Shown here: positions 8,381 to 17,356 of the stretch, piece by piece
Position numbering within the stretch: the stretch's first letter is position 1
Layout of the letters: every line of letters begins with the position of its first letter
NCBI GenBank assembly: GCA_937916515.1
Contig: CALFSX010000328.1
Location: 1 to 48,684 of the forward strand
Length of the DNA: 48,684 nt
Source: an uncultured Planctomycetaceae bacterium
GTDB taxonomy: Bacteria; Planctomycetota; Planctomycetia; Planctomycetales; Planctomycetaceae
Direction of reading: 5' to 3'
Notes under the pieces: model-generated
Databases searched by the model: none
Told to the model about the DNA's origin: nothing
Seen by the model: only the letters and a program-made list of their open reading frames with translations
Position numbers and translations under genes: made by a program

Positions 8381-9735
8381 GTCGTCGCAGAGCAACGGGC
8401 GACCAGGAATTCGGGTCCGATTCGTTTTTGGATATTATCGCCAACATCGTCGGCATTCTGATTATTCTTATCGTCGTCGTGGGCGTAAAGGTTGCTCGCC
8501 AACCGCCGTTGACGCCTGAGCTTTCAACGTCGACGGCGGCGGTGGTTGCACTATCGGAACCGACGAACAACTGGGACGACGATCTGCTGATTGATCTTCC
8601 AGATGTTGAACCGATTCAAGTTTCCGAACAAGCTCTGGAACTGCCAGATCCATTTGCGATGCCAAACCTTTCGGATGCAGGCAACGCAGCTTCCGAAAAG
8701 AATGCCCAGGAAGACGTCCACGACGACACCACAGACTTCACGCCATTAGCCGCCGCCCTGGAATCTCTGACGGAACCGGAAATCGCCAAGGCCACAGAAA
8801 AATCGCTTAGTGACGAAGCTCAACTGAATCAGCAAATCGAATCGCTGACGCTGGAACTCAACTTTGTCCAGAACAGCATTATTGACTCAGAACGCACGCT
8901 GGAAGAACTGCAAGCCGAGCTGCAAAACCTGCATACCTATGCTCAACTTGCAGAAGCCCGAACGGAAGGCATCGCCGCCGAAGAACTGCGACTCACAAAC
9001 CAGATCAGCACTTTAAAAGATGAGCTATCATTGAAGGAGAAGACGGCAACTTCCATAAATGCCACGTTAACATCGCTCACAAGTCGCCAGAAATACGTTT
9101 CGGACGCACTGGACCAGGTCACCGAAGAAACCAGACAACTAAGAGAATCGCTGGAGCAATCGGAGGCGACAAAACCGATCGGAGAACGAATCAATCATCG
9201 ACTTTCTCCGGTAAGCCGTTCGGTTCAGGAAGGCGAACTTCACTTCCGTATGGCGGCAGGTCGGATCGCCCACATACCGCTGGAAGCACTTCTGGAACGA
9301 CTTCGCAGTCAGGTAGCGTCACGCCGCAGCGTGGTCGCGAAGTTTCATCGGTATGAAGGCATGGTTGGTCCCGAAGGTGGCTTCCACATGAAGTACACCG
9401 TCCAAAGGGACTCCATGCCGCCTTTGCAGGCTTTGCAGCAGGGGCAAAGCGGTTATCGAATCAGCGTTTCGCGATGGTCCGTGCTGCCAGCAGAAACATT
9501 GAACGCCGAAACAGTCGACGCCGCCGTAAAAGTTGGCAGCCGCTTTCGTCAGATACTTGAAGCGACTGAACCAGATACGGTAGTAACAATCTGGCTATAT
9601 CCGGACGACTTTCAATACTTCCATCAAATCCGCGAACTCGCTCATCGGCTGAATCTAAGAGTAGCCGCTCGCCCGTTGCCGGAAGGTGTTGAAATTGCGG
9701 GGTCACCCAATGGAAGTCGTTCTTCGTCGCAATAG
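8377..9735 (+). CDS. single-pass envelope protein, putative ExbD/TolR/MotB-like subunit with conserved membrane Asp
   Basis: This is a 452-aa protein. The N-terminus carries S-D-S-F-L-D-I-I-A-N-I-V-G followed by a strongly hydrophobic helix ending near residue 40. D19 sits at the place of the essential Asp of ExbD (P-F-I-D-V-M-L). Then come an acidic linker, a long coiled coil at about 140-275 and a C-terminal folded domain at about 290-445 with V-T-I-W-L-Y-P-D-D. That segment resembles the ExbD/TolR periplasmic fold and two segments of the preceding 958-aa protein. The start overlaps the upstream stop by ATGA, so translation is coupled and stoichiometry probably matters. There is no OmpA-type peptidoglycan-binding domain, which separates it from MotB and ZorB. 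It is probably the proton-conducting B subunit. Confidence 0.82.
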   Translation: MSRRRATGDQEFGSDSFLDIIANIVGILIILIVVVGVKVARQPPLTPELSTSTAAVVALSEPTNNWDDDLLIDLPDVEPIQVSEQALELPDPFAMPNLSDAGNAASEKNAQEDVHDDTTDFTPLAAALESLTEPEIAKATEKSLSDEAQLNQQIESLTLELNFVQNSIIDSERTLEELQAELQNLHTYAQLAEARTEGIAAEELRLTNQISTLKDELSLKEKTATSINATLTSLTSRQKYVSDALDQVTEETRQLRESLEQSEATKPIGERINHRLSPVSRSVQEGELHFRMAAGRIAHIPLEALLERLRSQVASRRSVVAKFHRYEGMVGPEGGFHMKYTVQRDSMPPLQALQQGQSGYRISVSRWSVLPAETLNAETVDAAVKVGSRFRQILEATEPDTVVTIWLYPDDFQYFHQIRELAHRLNLRVAARPLPEGVEIAGSPNGSRSSSQ

Positions 9736-9761
9736 TGGCAGCGACGGAACAACACACCAGT

Positions 9762-10451
9762 TCACCCAACAGAATCTGGATCCCCACCACCATTGGGTGA
9801 TTCCACACAGCGAAGCAGTTCGTGCCCTCGCTCTTTTAACAGTTGGCGAGCGTATCCTAAAACGACAATACACGCAGCGTCCATCAATGGCAGGTTGACT
9901 CGGGTTAAAACCTGATTCAACCGAAAAAACATGCCATCATCCTGCCGGTAATCGTAAAGAAAACGTTCCTCGCGAAATCGATCAATAAACCACGCCAACC
10001 TGTCCGTTGTTTGTGTCGCCATCTGATTCACGGTCGCTTCCACCAGCCGCGAATCGACTTTGCCCATCGCTTCGTAAAAGCCATCCAGCAACAAAGGGTT
10101 GGCAGCATCGATCGACGCATCCAACATCAGTTCGACGACGATGTGCCCAAGAAAACCAGGCCTGTGGTCGAACTGGTCGGGCATGTGCCGGCGAAACTCT
10201 GCGGCCACCAGACCTTCCATTTCCATAAAAGGTTCGCAACGATGAAATACGTCATCGTCTTTATGATGCTGCAGAATTCCTTGACCAATTTGCCGCACAT
10301 CGGCTGATTCCGTCGCCTGAACAACCGGCGTCACCAACCGAACTCTCGCACGCACCTTGCGATTCACAACGCTTAACCAGTCCGGCACTGCTGTCCCGGC
10401 CACGTACAGTGGCTGATCCAGAAATCGGTATCCGTGAGCAAGATAATTCAT
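9762..10451 (-). CDS. acyl carrier protein phosphodiesterase-like protein (AcpH family)
   Basis: This 229-aa soluble protein begins M-N-Y-L-A-H, as AcpH proteins do (M-N-F-L-A-H). That is why ATG 10451 is preferred over the upstream GTG at 10499. Family-like metal-site features are A-V-P-D-W-L near residue 23, H-H-K-D-D-D-V-F-H around 63, and L-G-H-I-V-V-E-L-M-L-D around 100. AcpH enzymes remove 4'-phosphopantetheine from acyl carrier protein in a Mn-dependent, HD-like reaction. The remote similarity leaves open another HD-like phosphohydrolase activity. Its end faces the end of the 452-aa motor gene with only 26 bp between them. It is followed upstream, on the same strand, by the M32 carboxypeptidase. 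Confidence 0.6.
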   Translation of the reverse strand: MNYLAHGYRFLDQPLYVAGTAVPDWLSVVNRKVRARVRLVTPVVQATESADVRQIGQGILQHHKDDDVFHRCEPFMEMEGLVAAEFRRHMPDQFDHRPGFLGHIVVELMLDASIDAANPLLLDGFYEAMGKVDSRLVEATVNQMATQTTDRLAWFIDRFREERFLYDYRQDDGMFFRLNQVLTRVNLPLMDAACIVVLGYARQLLKERGHELLRCVESPNGGGDPDSVG

Positions 10452-10567
10452 GGTTCCTGTTTCAGCTGCCCCTGCAGCGTTTTCAATTCCGGTCTGCACA
10501 CGCCGCTATAGTTAGCAGCTGACTAAGCTCGACAGACCAAAGCCTGAACAGTGAACGCACAACCAAA

Positions 10568-12088
10568 TCAAATTCCGTACAGTGGTCGAAATCGGTTGTT
10601 TAGTTGTCGCGTAAGCGGCTGATCAGACAGCGGTTTGCCGGTCACGACTTCAACCAATCGGCTGGCAGAAAATCTCTGTCCGTGGTGATGAATGTGCTCT
10701 CTCAGCCATTGCAGCAATGGTTGGAAATCGCCTTTGGCAAACGTTCCCTGCAGATCGCCAATCTGTTCTTCCGCAGCTTCAAAAAACTGAGCGGCATACA
10801 TGTTGCCCAACGCGTATGTCGGAAAGTAACCGAACAGCCCGGCGCTCCAATGAACATCCTGAAGACATCCATCCGCATCCGTGGGCGGAGTAATTCCGAA
10901 GTCCGAAGTAAAACGCGAATTCCATGCTTCGGGCACATCTTCCGCCTGCAGTCTGCCCGCAATCAGATCTCGTTCCAGATCAAACCGCAACATAATGTGA
11001 AGGTTATACGTCACTTCATCGGCCTCTACGCGAATGAATGACGGGTTGACGGCGTTGATCGCAAAATGAAAGTCCTCGCGGGAGGTGTTGCCAAGAGCCT
11101 GAGGGAAGAACGTTTGGGCGTGCGGATAAAAGTGTGTCCAGAATGCCGAACTTCGTCCAACCAGATTCTCCCACATTCGCGATTGCGATTCATGAATCCC
11201 CAAAGACACAGCGCTGCCCAACGGAGTACCGAAGGCGGATTCAGGCAAACCCTGTTCATAGATTCCGTGCCCGGATTCATGCAGCGTTCCGAAGAATGCG
11301 GACGAGAAGAAATTTTTGTCATAGCGTGTGGTCAGCCGGCAATCGCCGGGGCCAAATCCACTGCAAAACGGATGCGTCGTGACATCCAGTCGACCTTTAT
11401 CAAAATCGAAACCAATCGCAGCAGACGCCATGCGACCGAATTTCGCCTGCTGTTCCACAGCATATTCACGCGAAAGAATGCTGGTGTCCGGCTGTTTTGT
11501 CGATCCCTTAACGGCGTCCAGCAACGGGACCAATTCCGACCGAAGTCCGGCAAATACAGTTGCTATGCCTGCACTGTTGGCTCCTGGTTCGTATTCATCC
11601 AACAGAGCATCATAGGGCTCGCCGCCTTCGGAAAAGCCAACGGCCGACGCTTCTTCTCGCTTAAGATCAATAATCTGCTTCAGCCACGGCACGAATACGG
11701 TGAAGTCACCATTTGAACGAGCCGTCGCCCAATGGTGTTGAGCCAGCGCTGTCACTCGTGAAATTTCTTCCACCAGCCGCTGCGGTAGTTTGCGTGAACG
11801 CTGATAGCTGCGACTGATTTCGCGAATATTGGCGGCAGAATCGGAATCCGGGGCGTCGTTAAATTCACTGTCCTGTAACTGCCCCAGCAATTCGCCGATC
11901 TTTGGATTAACGGACCATTCATGAGCCAGTCCAGCCAGCATGCTAAGCTGATTCGCTCTGTGTTCGTTGCCGCCGACCGGCATATACGTTTCGCGATCCC
12001 ATCCCAAAACGGATCCACAAGACCCCAGCAAAGCGGCTTTACGAACGAGTGTAAGAAGATCCTGATAGATCGTATTGGGAGCTAACAT
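10568..12088 (-). CDS. M32 family metallocarboxypeptidase (Taq carboxypeptidase type)
   Basis: This 506-aa protein matches the family's usual length of about 500. The zinc motif HESGH is at residues 270-274 within L-H-E-S-G-H-G-I-Y-E-Q-G, followed by H-E-S-Q-S-R-M-W-E-N, the second signature of M32 peptidases carrying the third ligand. The C-terminal half keeps the family's D-V-H-W-S-A-G-L-F-G-Y-F-P-T-Y motif. These enzymes remove C-terminal residues from peptides in the cytoplasm; no signal peptide is present. ATG 12088 (M-L-A-P-N-T) is preferred over the TTG at 12109 because the family begins near there. The gene lies upstream of, and on the same strand as, the AcpH-like gene. A 216-aa frame opposite this gene is a shadow. 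Confidence 0.95.
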   Translation of the reverse strand: MLAPNTIYQDLLTLVRKAALLGSCGSVLGWDRETYMPVGGNEHRANQLSMLAGLAHEWSVNPKIGELLGQLQDSEFNDAPDSDSAANIREISRSYQRSRKLPQRLVEEISRVTALAQHHWATARSNGDFTVFVPWLKQIIDLKREEASAVGFSEGGEPYDALLDEYEPGANSAGIATVFAGLRSELVPLLDAVKGSTKQPDTSILSREYAVEQQAKFGRMASAAIGFDFDKGRLDVTTHPFCSGFGPGDCRLTTRYDKNFFSSAFFGTLHESGHGIYEQGLPESAFGTPLGSAVSLGIHESQSRMWENLVGRSSAFWTHFYPHAQTFFPQALGNTSREDFHFAINAVNPSFIRVEADEVTYNLHIMLRFDLERDLIAGRLQAEDVPEAWNSRFTSDFGITPPTDADGCLQDVHWSAGLFGYFPTYALGNMYAAQFFEAAEEQIGDLQGTFAKGDFQPLLQWLREHIHHHGQRFSASRLVEVVTGKPLSDQPLTRQLNNRFRPLYGI

Positions 12089-12320
12089 AGTAAAAACGGA
12101 CCGGTTCAAGTGGCACGGCGGATGAACGAAGTGGTCGGCGGTAAATCCAGGGATTTTGCCGTCGAGCTTTAATTATGTCTGCGCCGATGTTATCAGGCTG
12201 ACCCAATATTGAACAACGACAAACTCCCTTTGGCGGAACACTGGAATTTTTTGAATGCACGTTTCCGGAGCTTAGCCGTTGCTGCTTGTGCTCGCGTGGG
12301 GCTGAATAATCCAGGACGGC

Positions 12321-12369
12321 AAAAAAAGAAACCCGACGAATTGCGGTTTCGCAGTTCATCGGGTTCTTT
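12321..12369 (-). terminator. strong intrinsic terminator of the Spy-like gene
   Basis: A 15-bp stem with two G-U wobbles (12331-12345 with 12350-12364) closes a 4-base loop. On the minus strand it is followed by seven T (A-run 12321-12327). A shorter T stretch on the other side could make it weakly bidirectional. It separates the gene ending at 12480 from the M32 gene. Confidence 0.85.
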
Positions 12370-12479
12370 GATTTACAAACACTGGTTTAGATTCAGGTTT
12401 CATTCGCCGGGCATCGACCAGCCATTATTGGCAAGCGGTCGCTGGACGAAAACCAGGCGTAGGTCAGTGGCATTGAAAA

Positions 12480-12998
12480 CTAAGCCGCGTCTTTTTTCTT
12501 CTTTGGCTTCTTTTCACCAGCAGCCGGGCCGCGTGTTTTAGGCAGGCTTTCCTGCTGTTCAGCTGTAAGAACCTTCTTCAGCTCGACCAAAACGTCGGCG
12601 TTCAACTTAGCCTGAGCCTTGGTGTGTTCTTTCATTTTGCCTGATTGCTCATCAGTAAGCTTCAGTGCATCCTGAACAGCCTTGCGAGCTTCAGCACCAG
12701 TCTTGCCAGCGTCTTTAGCTGCCTTGCCGGCGTCTTTTTGAGCCTGCCTCTGTTCATCTGTCAAAATGTCGTCACGTTGCTTGTTCAGTTCTTTTGCCTT
12801 GGCAGCGAACTGCTTGTCGATAGCCGCAACCTTTTCTTTTTGCTCTGGTGTCAATTCCAGCTTCGCAACGAATCGTTGAGTAACGCCTGGGGTTTTCTTG
12901 CCAGCGCCCTTGCCTTTGGCTTTCTTCTCGTCAGCGATTCCGCTGGCACTAACAACACAAACCAATGCAAGGCAAACAACAGTTTTGAACAATTTCAT
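12480..12998 (-). CDS. secreted Lys-rich Spy/CpxP-like (LTXXQ) protein
   Basis: This 172-aa protein has a clear signal peptide: M-K-L-F-K, a hydrophobic core, and cleavage after about A-S-G-I-A. The mature part is Lys/Ala/Glu-rich and helical, with L-T-P-E-Q, L-T-D-E-Q and L-T-A-E-Q elements. These are the LTXXQ motif of Spy/CpxP-like periplasmic proteins. It ends in a basic K-K-P-K-K-K-K stretch. Spy-type proteins act as ATP-independent periplasmic chaperones; here only the helical motif and secretion are seen, so the role is inferred. GGAG lies 8 bases before the ATG. The gene is monocistronic, with its own terminator downstream. Confidence 0.75.
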   Translation of the reverse strand: MKLFKTVVCLALVCVVSASGIADEKKAKGKGAGKKTPGVTQRFVAKLELTPEQKEKVAAIDKQFAAKAKELNKQRDDILTDEQRQAQKDAGKAAKDAGKTGAEARKAVQDALKLTDEQSGKMKEHTKAQAKLNADVLVELKKVLTAEQQESLPKTRGPAAGEKKPKKKKDAA

Positions 12999-13148
12999 TC
13001 ACAGTACTCCAACACGAAAAATTTCTTTGGAAATCAAAAGACACTCGGCCAGAACATGCGACTCGCCTGTTCCGTCTTATGAGGATGATCTGCTGACAGC
13101 AGATATTTCAACTATTTTCCGTTGCCGCCGAAACGAACATCACGCCCA

Positions 13149-13337
13149 TCATTCGGGACTCGCCCAAACTCGAACATCACCATCGCTGACCTCTACGTTA
13201 ATCACACTGGGACTACAGCAAACGGGACAATCTTCCACGTATTCCTGAGTCGGCCCGGCCGCCAGATCAATTGGAATTACAATTTCCTCGCCGCAATGGT
13301 CACAAATGTAGGTCGCGTCGTCTTCCACAATATTCAC
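13149..13337 (-). CDS. CPXCG-motif cysteine-rich small protein
   Basis: This 62-aa protein has cysteines at 12, 15, 37, 40 and 41 (I-C-D-H-C-G-E and E-D-C-P-V-C-C-S-P). It shows the Q-x-Y-V-E-D-C-x-V-C-C pattern of the Cys_rich_CPXG family, a predicted zinc ribbon with no known function. Here the first pair reads C-D-H-C rather than C-P-x-C. The track start is GTG; no ATG fits better. It is divergent from thiC, with 412 bp between them. Confidence 0.85.
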   Translation of the reverse strand: MNIVEDDATYICDHCGEEIVIPIDLAAGPTQEYVEDCPVCCSPSVINVEVSDGDVRVWASPE

Positions 13338-13749
13338 AATCCGATTTCACATGAATCTGGGCTAAGAAGATAAGGTCGTTCGCAGATCTCATCCCCGAAA
13401 ACTTGCCGACGTTGTTTTTGGGGCACGGATCGGCAGAACGGAATACGCAAGATGGTAGTCAGCATGACGCCGGGTTCCCAGCAATCGAAGTCGCCGAAAA
13501 TACTCCGGCAGGCATGCTGCAAACATGCTGCGGCTCAACTTACTTACGCGGCCCACACGTTGGATTTTCACAGAATCTGTTTGGTCTGAACAAATCAGGA
13601 AACCCGAAGAGTCGCAAAAAACGATCAACAATTGAAAAAAGCTGAGCGAATAATACGATTCGTGCCCCTTCGTCGGCCCATTTTTGGTGTGAGTTCGTCA
13701 AACTGTTGTCTGGCTTTCGAAGATTCATGAATGTGTTGAGGTAGTTTAG
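13338..13749. promoter_or_regulatory. thiC upstream region, no TPP riboswitch recognised
   Basis: About 410 bp lie between divergent genes. I looked for the conserved CUGAGA and ACCUGAUCUGG elements of the TPP aptamer on the plus strand and did not find them. GAGG at 13738-13741 is the thiC ribosome site, 8 bases from the ATG. No gene is supported. Confidence 0.5.
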
Positions 13750-15555
<1,806 letters not shown>

Positions 15556-15609
15556 ACCTGCAAACATCAGCGTTTTTCGCGGTTCAATACTGCGTTCGCC
15601 GCTCAAAAA

Positions 15610-15633
15610 GGCCGAACATGTAGATGTTCGGTC
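15610..15633 (+). terminator. hairpin downstream of thiC
   Basis: The 10-bp stem GGCCGAACAT / ATGTTCGGTC (one G-U pair) has a GTAG loop. It has no immediate T-tract, so it may be a weak terminator or an RNA-stabilising hairpin. Confidence 0.5.
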
Positions 15634-15771
15634 TGCGATAACCCGTTGATTTTATATGCTTCGGCGTTATTCTTAGCGACTTGACGTCAATTTACGGCGT
15701 CCGAATTTGTCCGTGTCGGCCAACTGCTCGACTCAATTGAAACTCAAAAATTTTTCCGAGATCAACGCGAA

Positions 15772-16290
15772 ATGGCAAAAAGCCGATTAAGCATGCGACG
15801 TGAAGTCGAGGCGGCCGAAGCAATCGAAGCAACACCAGCGAAGAAAAAGGTTGCCAAAAAGAAAGCTGTCAAGAAGAAGAAGACAACGGCAACTCGAACG
15901 CGCAAGAAAAAGGCCGATGTTCCTGCTCGTCGTCGACTGATCTGGGTTTTGTACAGTAGTACAATGCGTGAAGAAGGTCGATTTCTTTACCACGAACGCG
16001 ACAAGGCCGAAGAAAAACTTCAGGCACTTCTGTCCAAGGGCAAGCGTCGCTACTTCCTGCAGCCCATCAAAGAAGCATTGGATGCTGACGGCAATCCAAT
16101 GATTCCTGATGATGACGATTCAATCCGCAGCCTGAAGAAGGGTGCAAAAATTGATGATGATGATGATGACGACGGTCCGGTCGCAGCAGATGCTGACCCT
16201 GATGCAGACGCAGACGTGGATGTCGATCTGGATGTTGACGTCGATGCAGAAGCGGACGTTGATGACGCCGATGATCCGTCGGACGACTAG
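15772..16290 (+). CDS. charge-segregated protein: Lys-rich N-terminus, Asp-rich C-terminus
   Basis: This is a 172-aa protein in three parts. Residues about 20-50 are a Lys-rich stretch (K-K-K-V-A-K-K-K-A type) like histone H1 or Hc1 tails. Residues about 55-105 form a compact domain containing R-L-I-W-V-L-Y-S-S-T-M-R-E-E-G-R-F and later K-R-R-Y-F-L-Q-P. Residues about 110-172 are almost pure Asp/Ala/Val, with alternating D-V-D-V and D-A-D-A repeats. No catalytic motif is seen. The basic segment could bind DNA or RNA and the acidic tail could compete with it; that is inference. The gene is alone, with a hairpin downstream (16325-16366). The Asp-rich tail is encoded by GAT/GAC-rich repetitive DNA, so length variation between strains is likely. 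Confidence 0.8.
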   Translation: MAKSRLSMRREVEAAEAIEATPAKKKVAKKKAVKKKKTTATRTRKKKADVPARRRLIWVLYSSTMREEGRFLYHERDKAEEKLQALLSKGKRRYFLQPIKEALDADGNPMIPDDDDSIRSLKKGAKIDDDDDDDGPVAADADPDADADVDVDLDVDVDAEADVDDADDPSDD

Positions 16291-16324
16291 CTTTCATTAA
16301 CAGTCGTCGTCGAAATTCACAGAC

Positions 16325-16387
16325 ACTGGACGACGGATGCTGAAACCATTCGATCCGTCATCCAGTTGACTGGCATGAATTTCATGC
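16325..16387 (+). terminator. two consecutive inverted repeats after the Lys/Asp-rich gene
   Basis: The first stem, 16325-16338 with 16353-16366, has 14 positions and one C-A mismatch. The second, GCATGAA T TTCATGC, is at 16373-16387. Neither has a T-tract. It may be a terminator for the upstream gene and/or an operator ahead of the ECF sigma gene at 16481. Confidence 0.45.
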
Positions 16388-16480
16388 TTGCTTCATTTGC
16401 CCTATCAGATCAGTGAAGCATTCGCATTTTATTGATTCAGGTTTTCTGAGTTTGAGGCCTTACTTCGGACGGGCGCAACT

Positions 16481-17101
16481 ATGACAAGCGAATCAGAGAG
16501 TAGCGAATCAGACGATCTCAGTCGCCAGAATAGATTTCGAAACCTGCTAGAACGCGTCTCCAATGGCGATGAAGCAGCGTCGGAAAAGATTGTCGAGGAA
16601 TACGGCAGCCATATCCTTCGCGCTGTTCGCCGAAGGATGAACCGCGCCATTCGAGACCGATTCGATTCGGAAGACTTTGCTCAGGCTGTTTGGGCAAGCT
16701 TCTTTGGCCATATTTCCGTCGTCGAACGGATTGGATCTGAAGGCGAATTGGCCGGATTTCTGTGCCGCATGGCGTCAAACAAGGTCATCGATGCAGGCCG
16801 CCGTCAGCGATCTCGAAAAGAGCCTCCGTCTGGAACCGAGCAGTTGCCAGCGGTTCAAAAAGACAATCGCCTGCGATTCAGCCAGCCGACCCCAAGCCAG
16901 TTTGCCGCCGCTAATGAGCAATGGGACAAGTTGACATTGGACGAAGAAGATAGAAACCTGAAACTGCTGCAACTTCGCAGAGACGGTGCGACCCAAGCTG
17001 AGATTGCAGCTTCAATGGGCGTTTCAGAACGCCACGTGCGACGCATTTTGAATCGGATTGCCAGAAAGAACGACTCGGACGTTGAGTCTGCAACCTCATA
17101 A
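16481..17101 (+). CDS. ECF-type RNA polymerase sigma factor
   Basis: This is a 206-aa protein. Sigma region 2 spans about residues 24-110 (F-D-S-E-D-F-A-Q-A-V-W-A-S-F-F) and region 4 about 150-198, with a helix-turn-helix T-Q-A-E-I-A-A-S-M-G-V-S-E-R-H-V-R-R-I. The linker of about 40 residues is Gln/Pro-rich and longer than in most ECF factors. It directs RNA polymerase to a regulon not identifiable here. No anti-sigma factor gene is adjacent. Instead a Ser/Thr kinase follows 255 bp downstream on the same strand, an association common in planctomycetes and suggesting control by phosphorylation (inference). A dyad lies between the two genes. The ATG start has no strong ribosome site. Confidence 0.93.
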   Translation: MTSESESSESDDLSRQNRFRNLLERVSNGDEAASEKIVEEYGSHILRAVRRRMNRAIRDRFDSEDFAQAVWASFFGHISVVERIGSEGELAGFLCRMASNKVIDAGRRQRSRKEPPSGTEQLPAVQKDNRLRFSQPTPSQFAAANEQWDKLTLDEEDRNLKLLQLRRDGATQAEIAASMGVSERHVRRILNRIARKNDSDVESATS

Positions 17102-17216
17102 GAAAATCCGCCACGTTCCAGCGACACAAAAGTAGTCGCCCCCCAAACAGGCATGGACACCTGTTTGTTTTACCAGAACATTGTACGCCATAACGCCAAT
17201 GCCCACTTGGTAATAC

Positions 17217-17241
17217 CCACGTGGTGACGCCGGCGTGCCAC
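17217..17241. promoter_or_regulatory. GC-rich dyad between ECF sigma gene and kinase gene
   Basis: CCACGTGG (17217-17224) is a perfect 8-bp palindrome. It merges into GTGG TG ACGCCGGCGT G CCAC (17221-17241), whose centre ACGCCGGCGT is a perfect 10-bp palindrome with matching outer arms. Candidate operator or hairpin. Confidence 0.45.
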
Positions 17242-17356
17242 ATTTCGAATTCGACGGCTTGGTAAAAATTGTCACCAACGGTCTGATTTTTACGTTCGGT
17301 TTTGCGATCTAATTCAAACCTTCGTATGCTGAATCATCGCAGACCTCTTTCCCGCA

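Noticed and set aside
4154-9735. Zorya-type antiphage system (ZorA/ZorB) because of a MotA-like channel with a long coiled-coil tail
   Set aside because: No ZorC, ZorD or ZorE-like genes follow, neither B-type protein has an OmpA/peptidoglycan-binding domain, and the neighbouring genes are housekeeping.
11066-11716. 216-aa plus-strand frame
   Set aside because: It lies entirely opposite the M32 carboxypeptidase gene, which has clear motifs; composition is typical of a shadow frame.
13338-13749. TPP riboswitch upstream of thiC
   Set aside because: The conserved aptamer elements (CUGAGA and ACCUGAUCUGG-like) are not present on the coding strand in the 412-bp gap.
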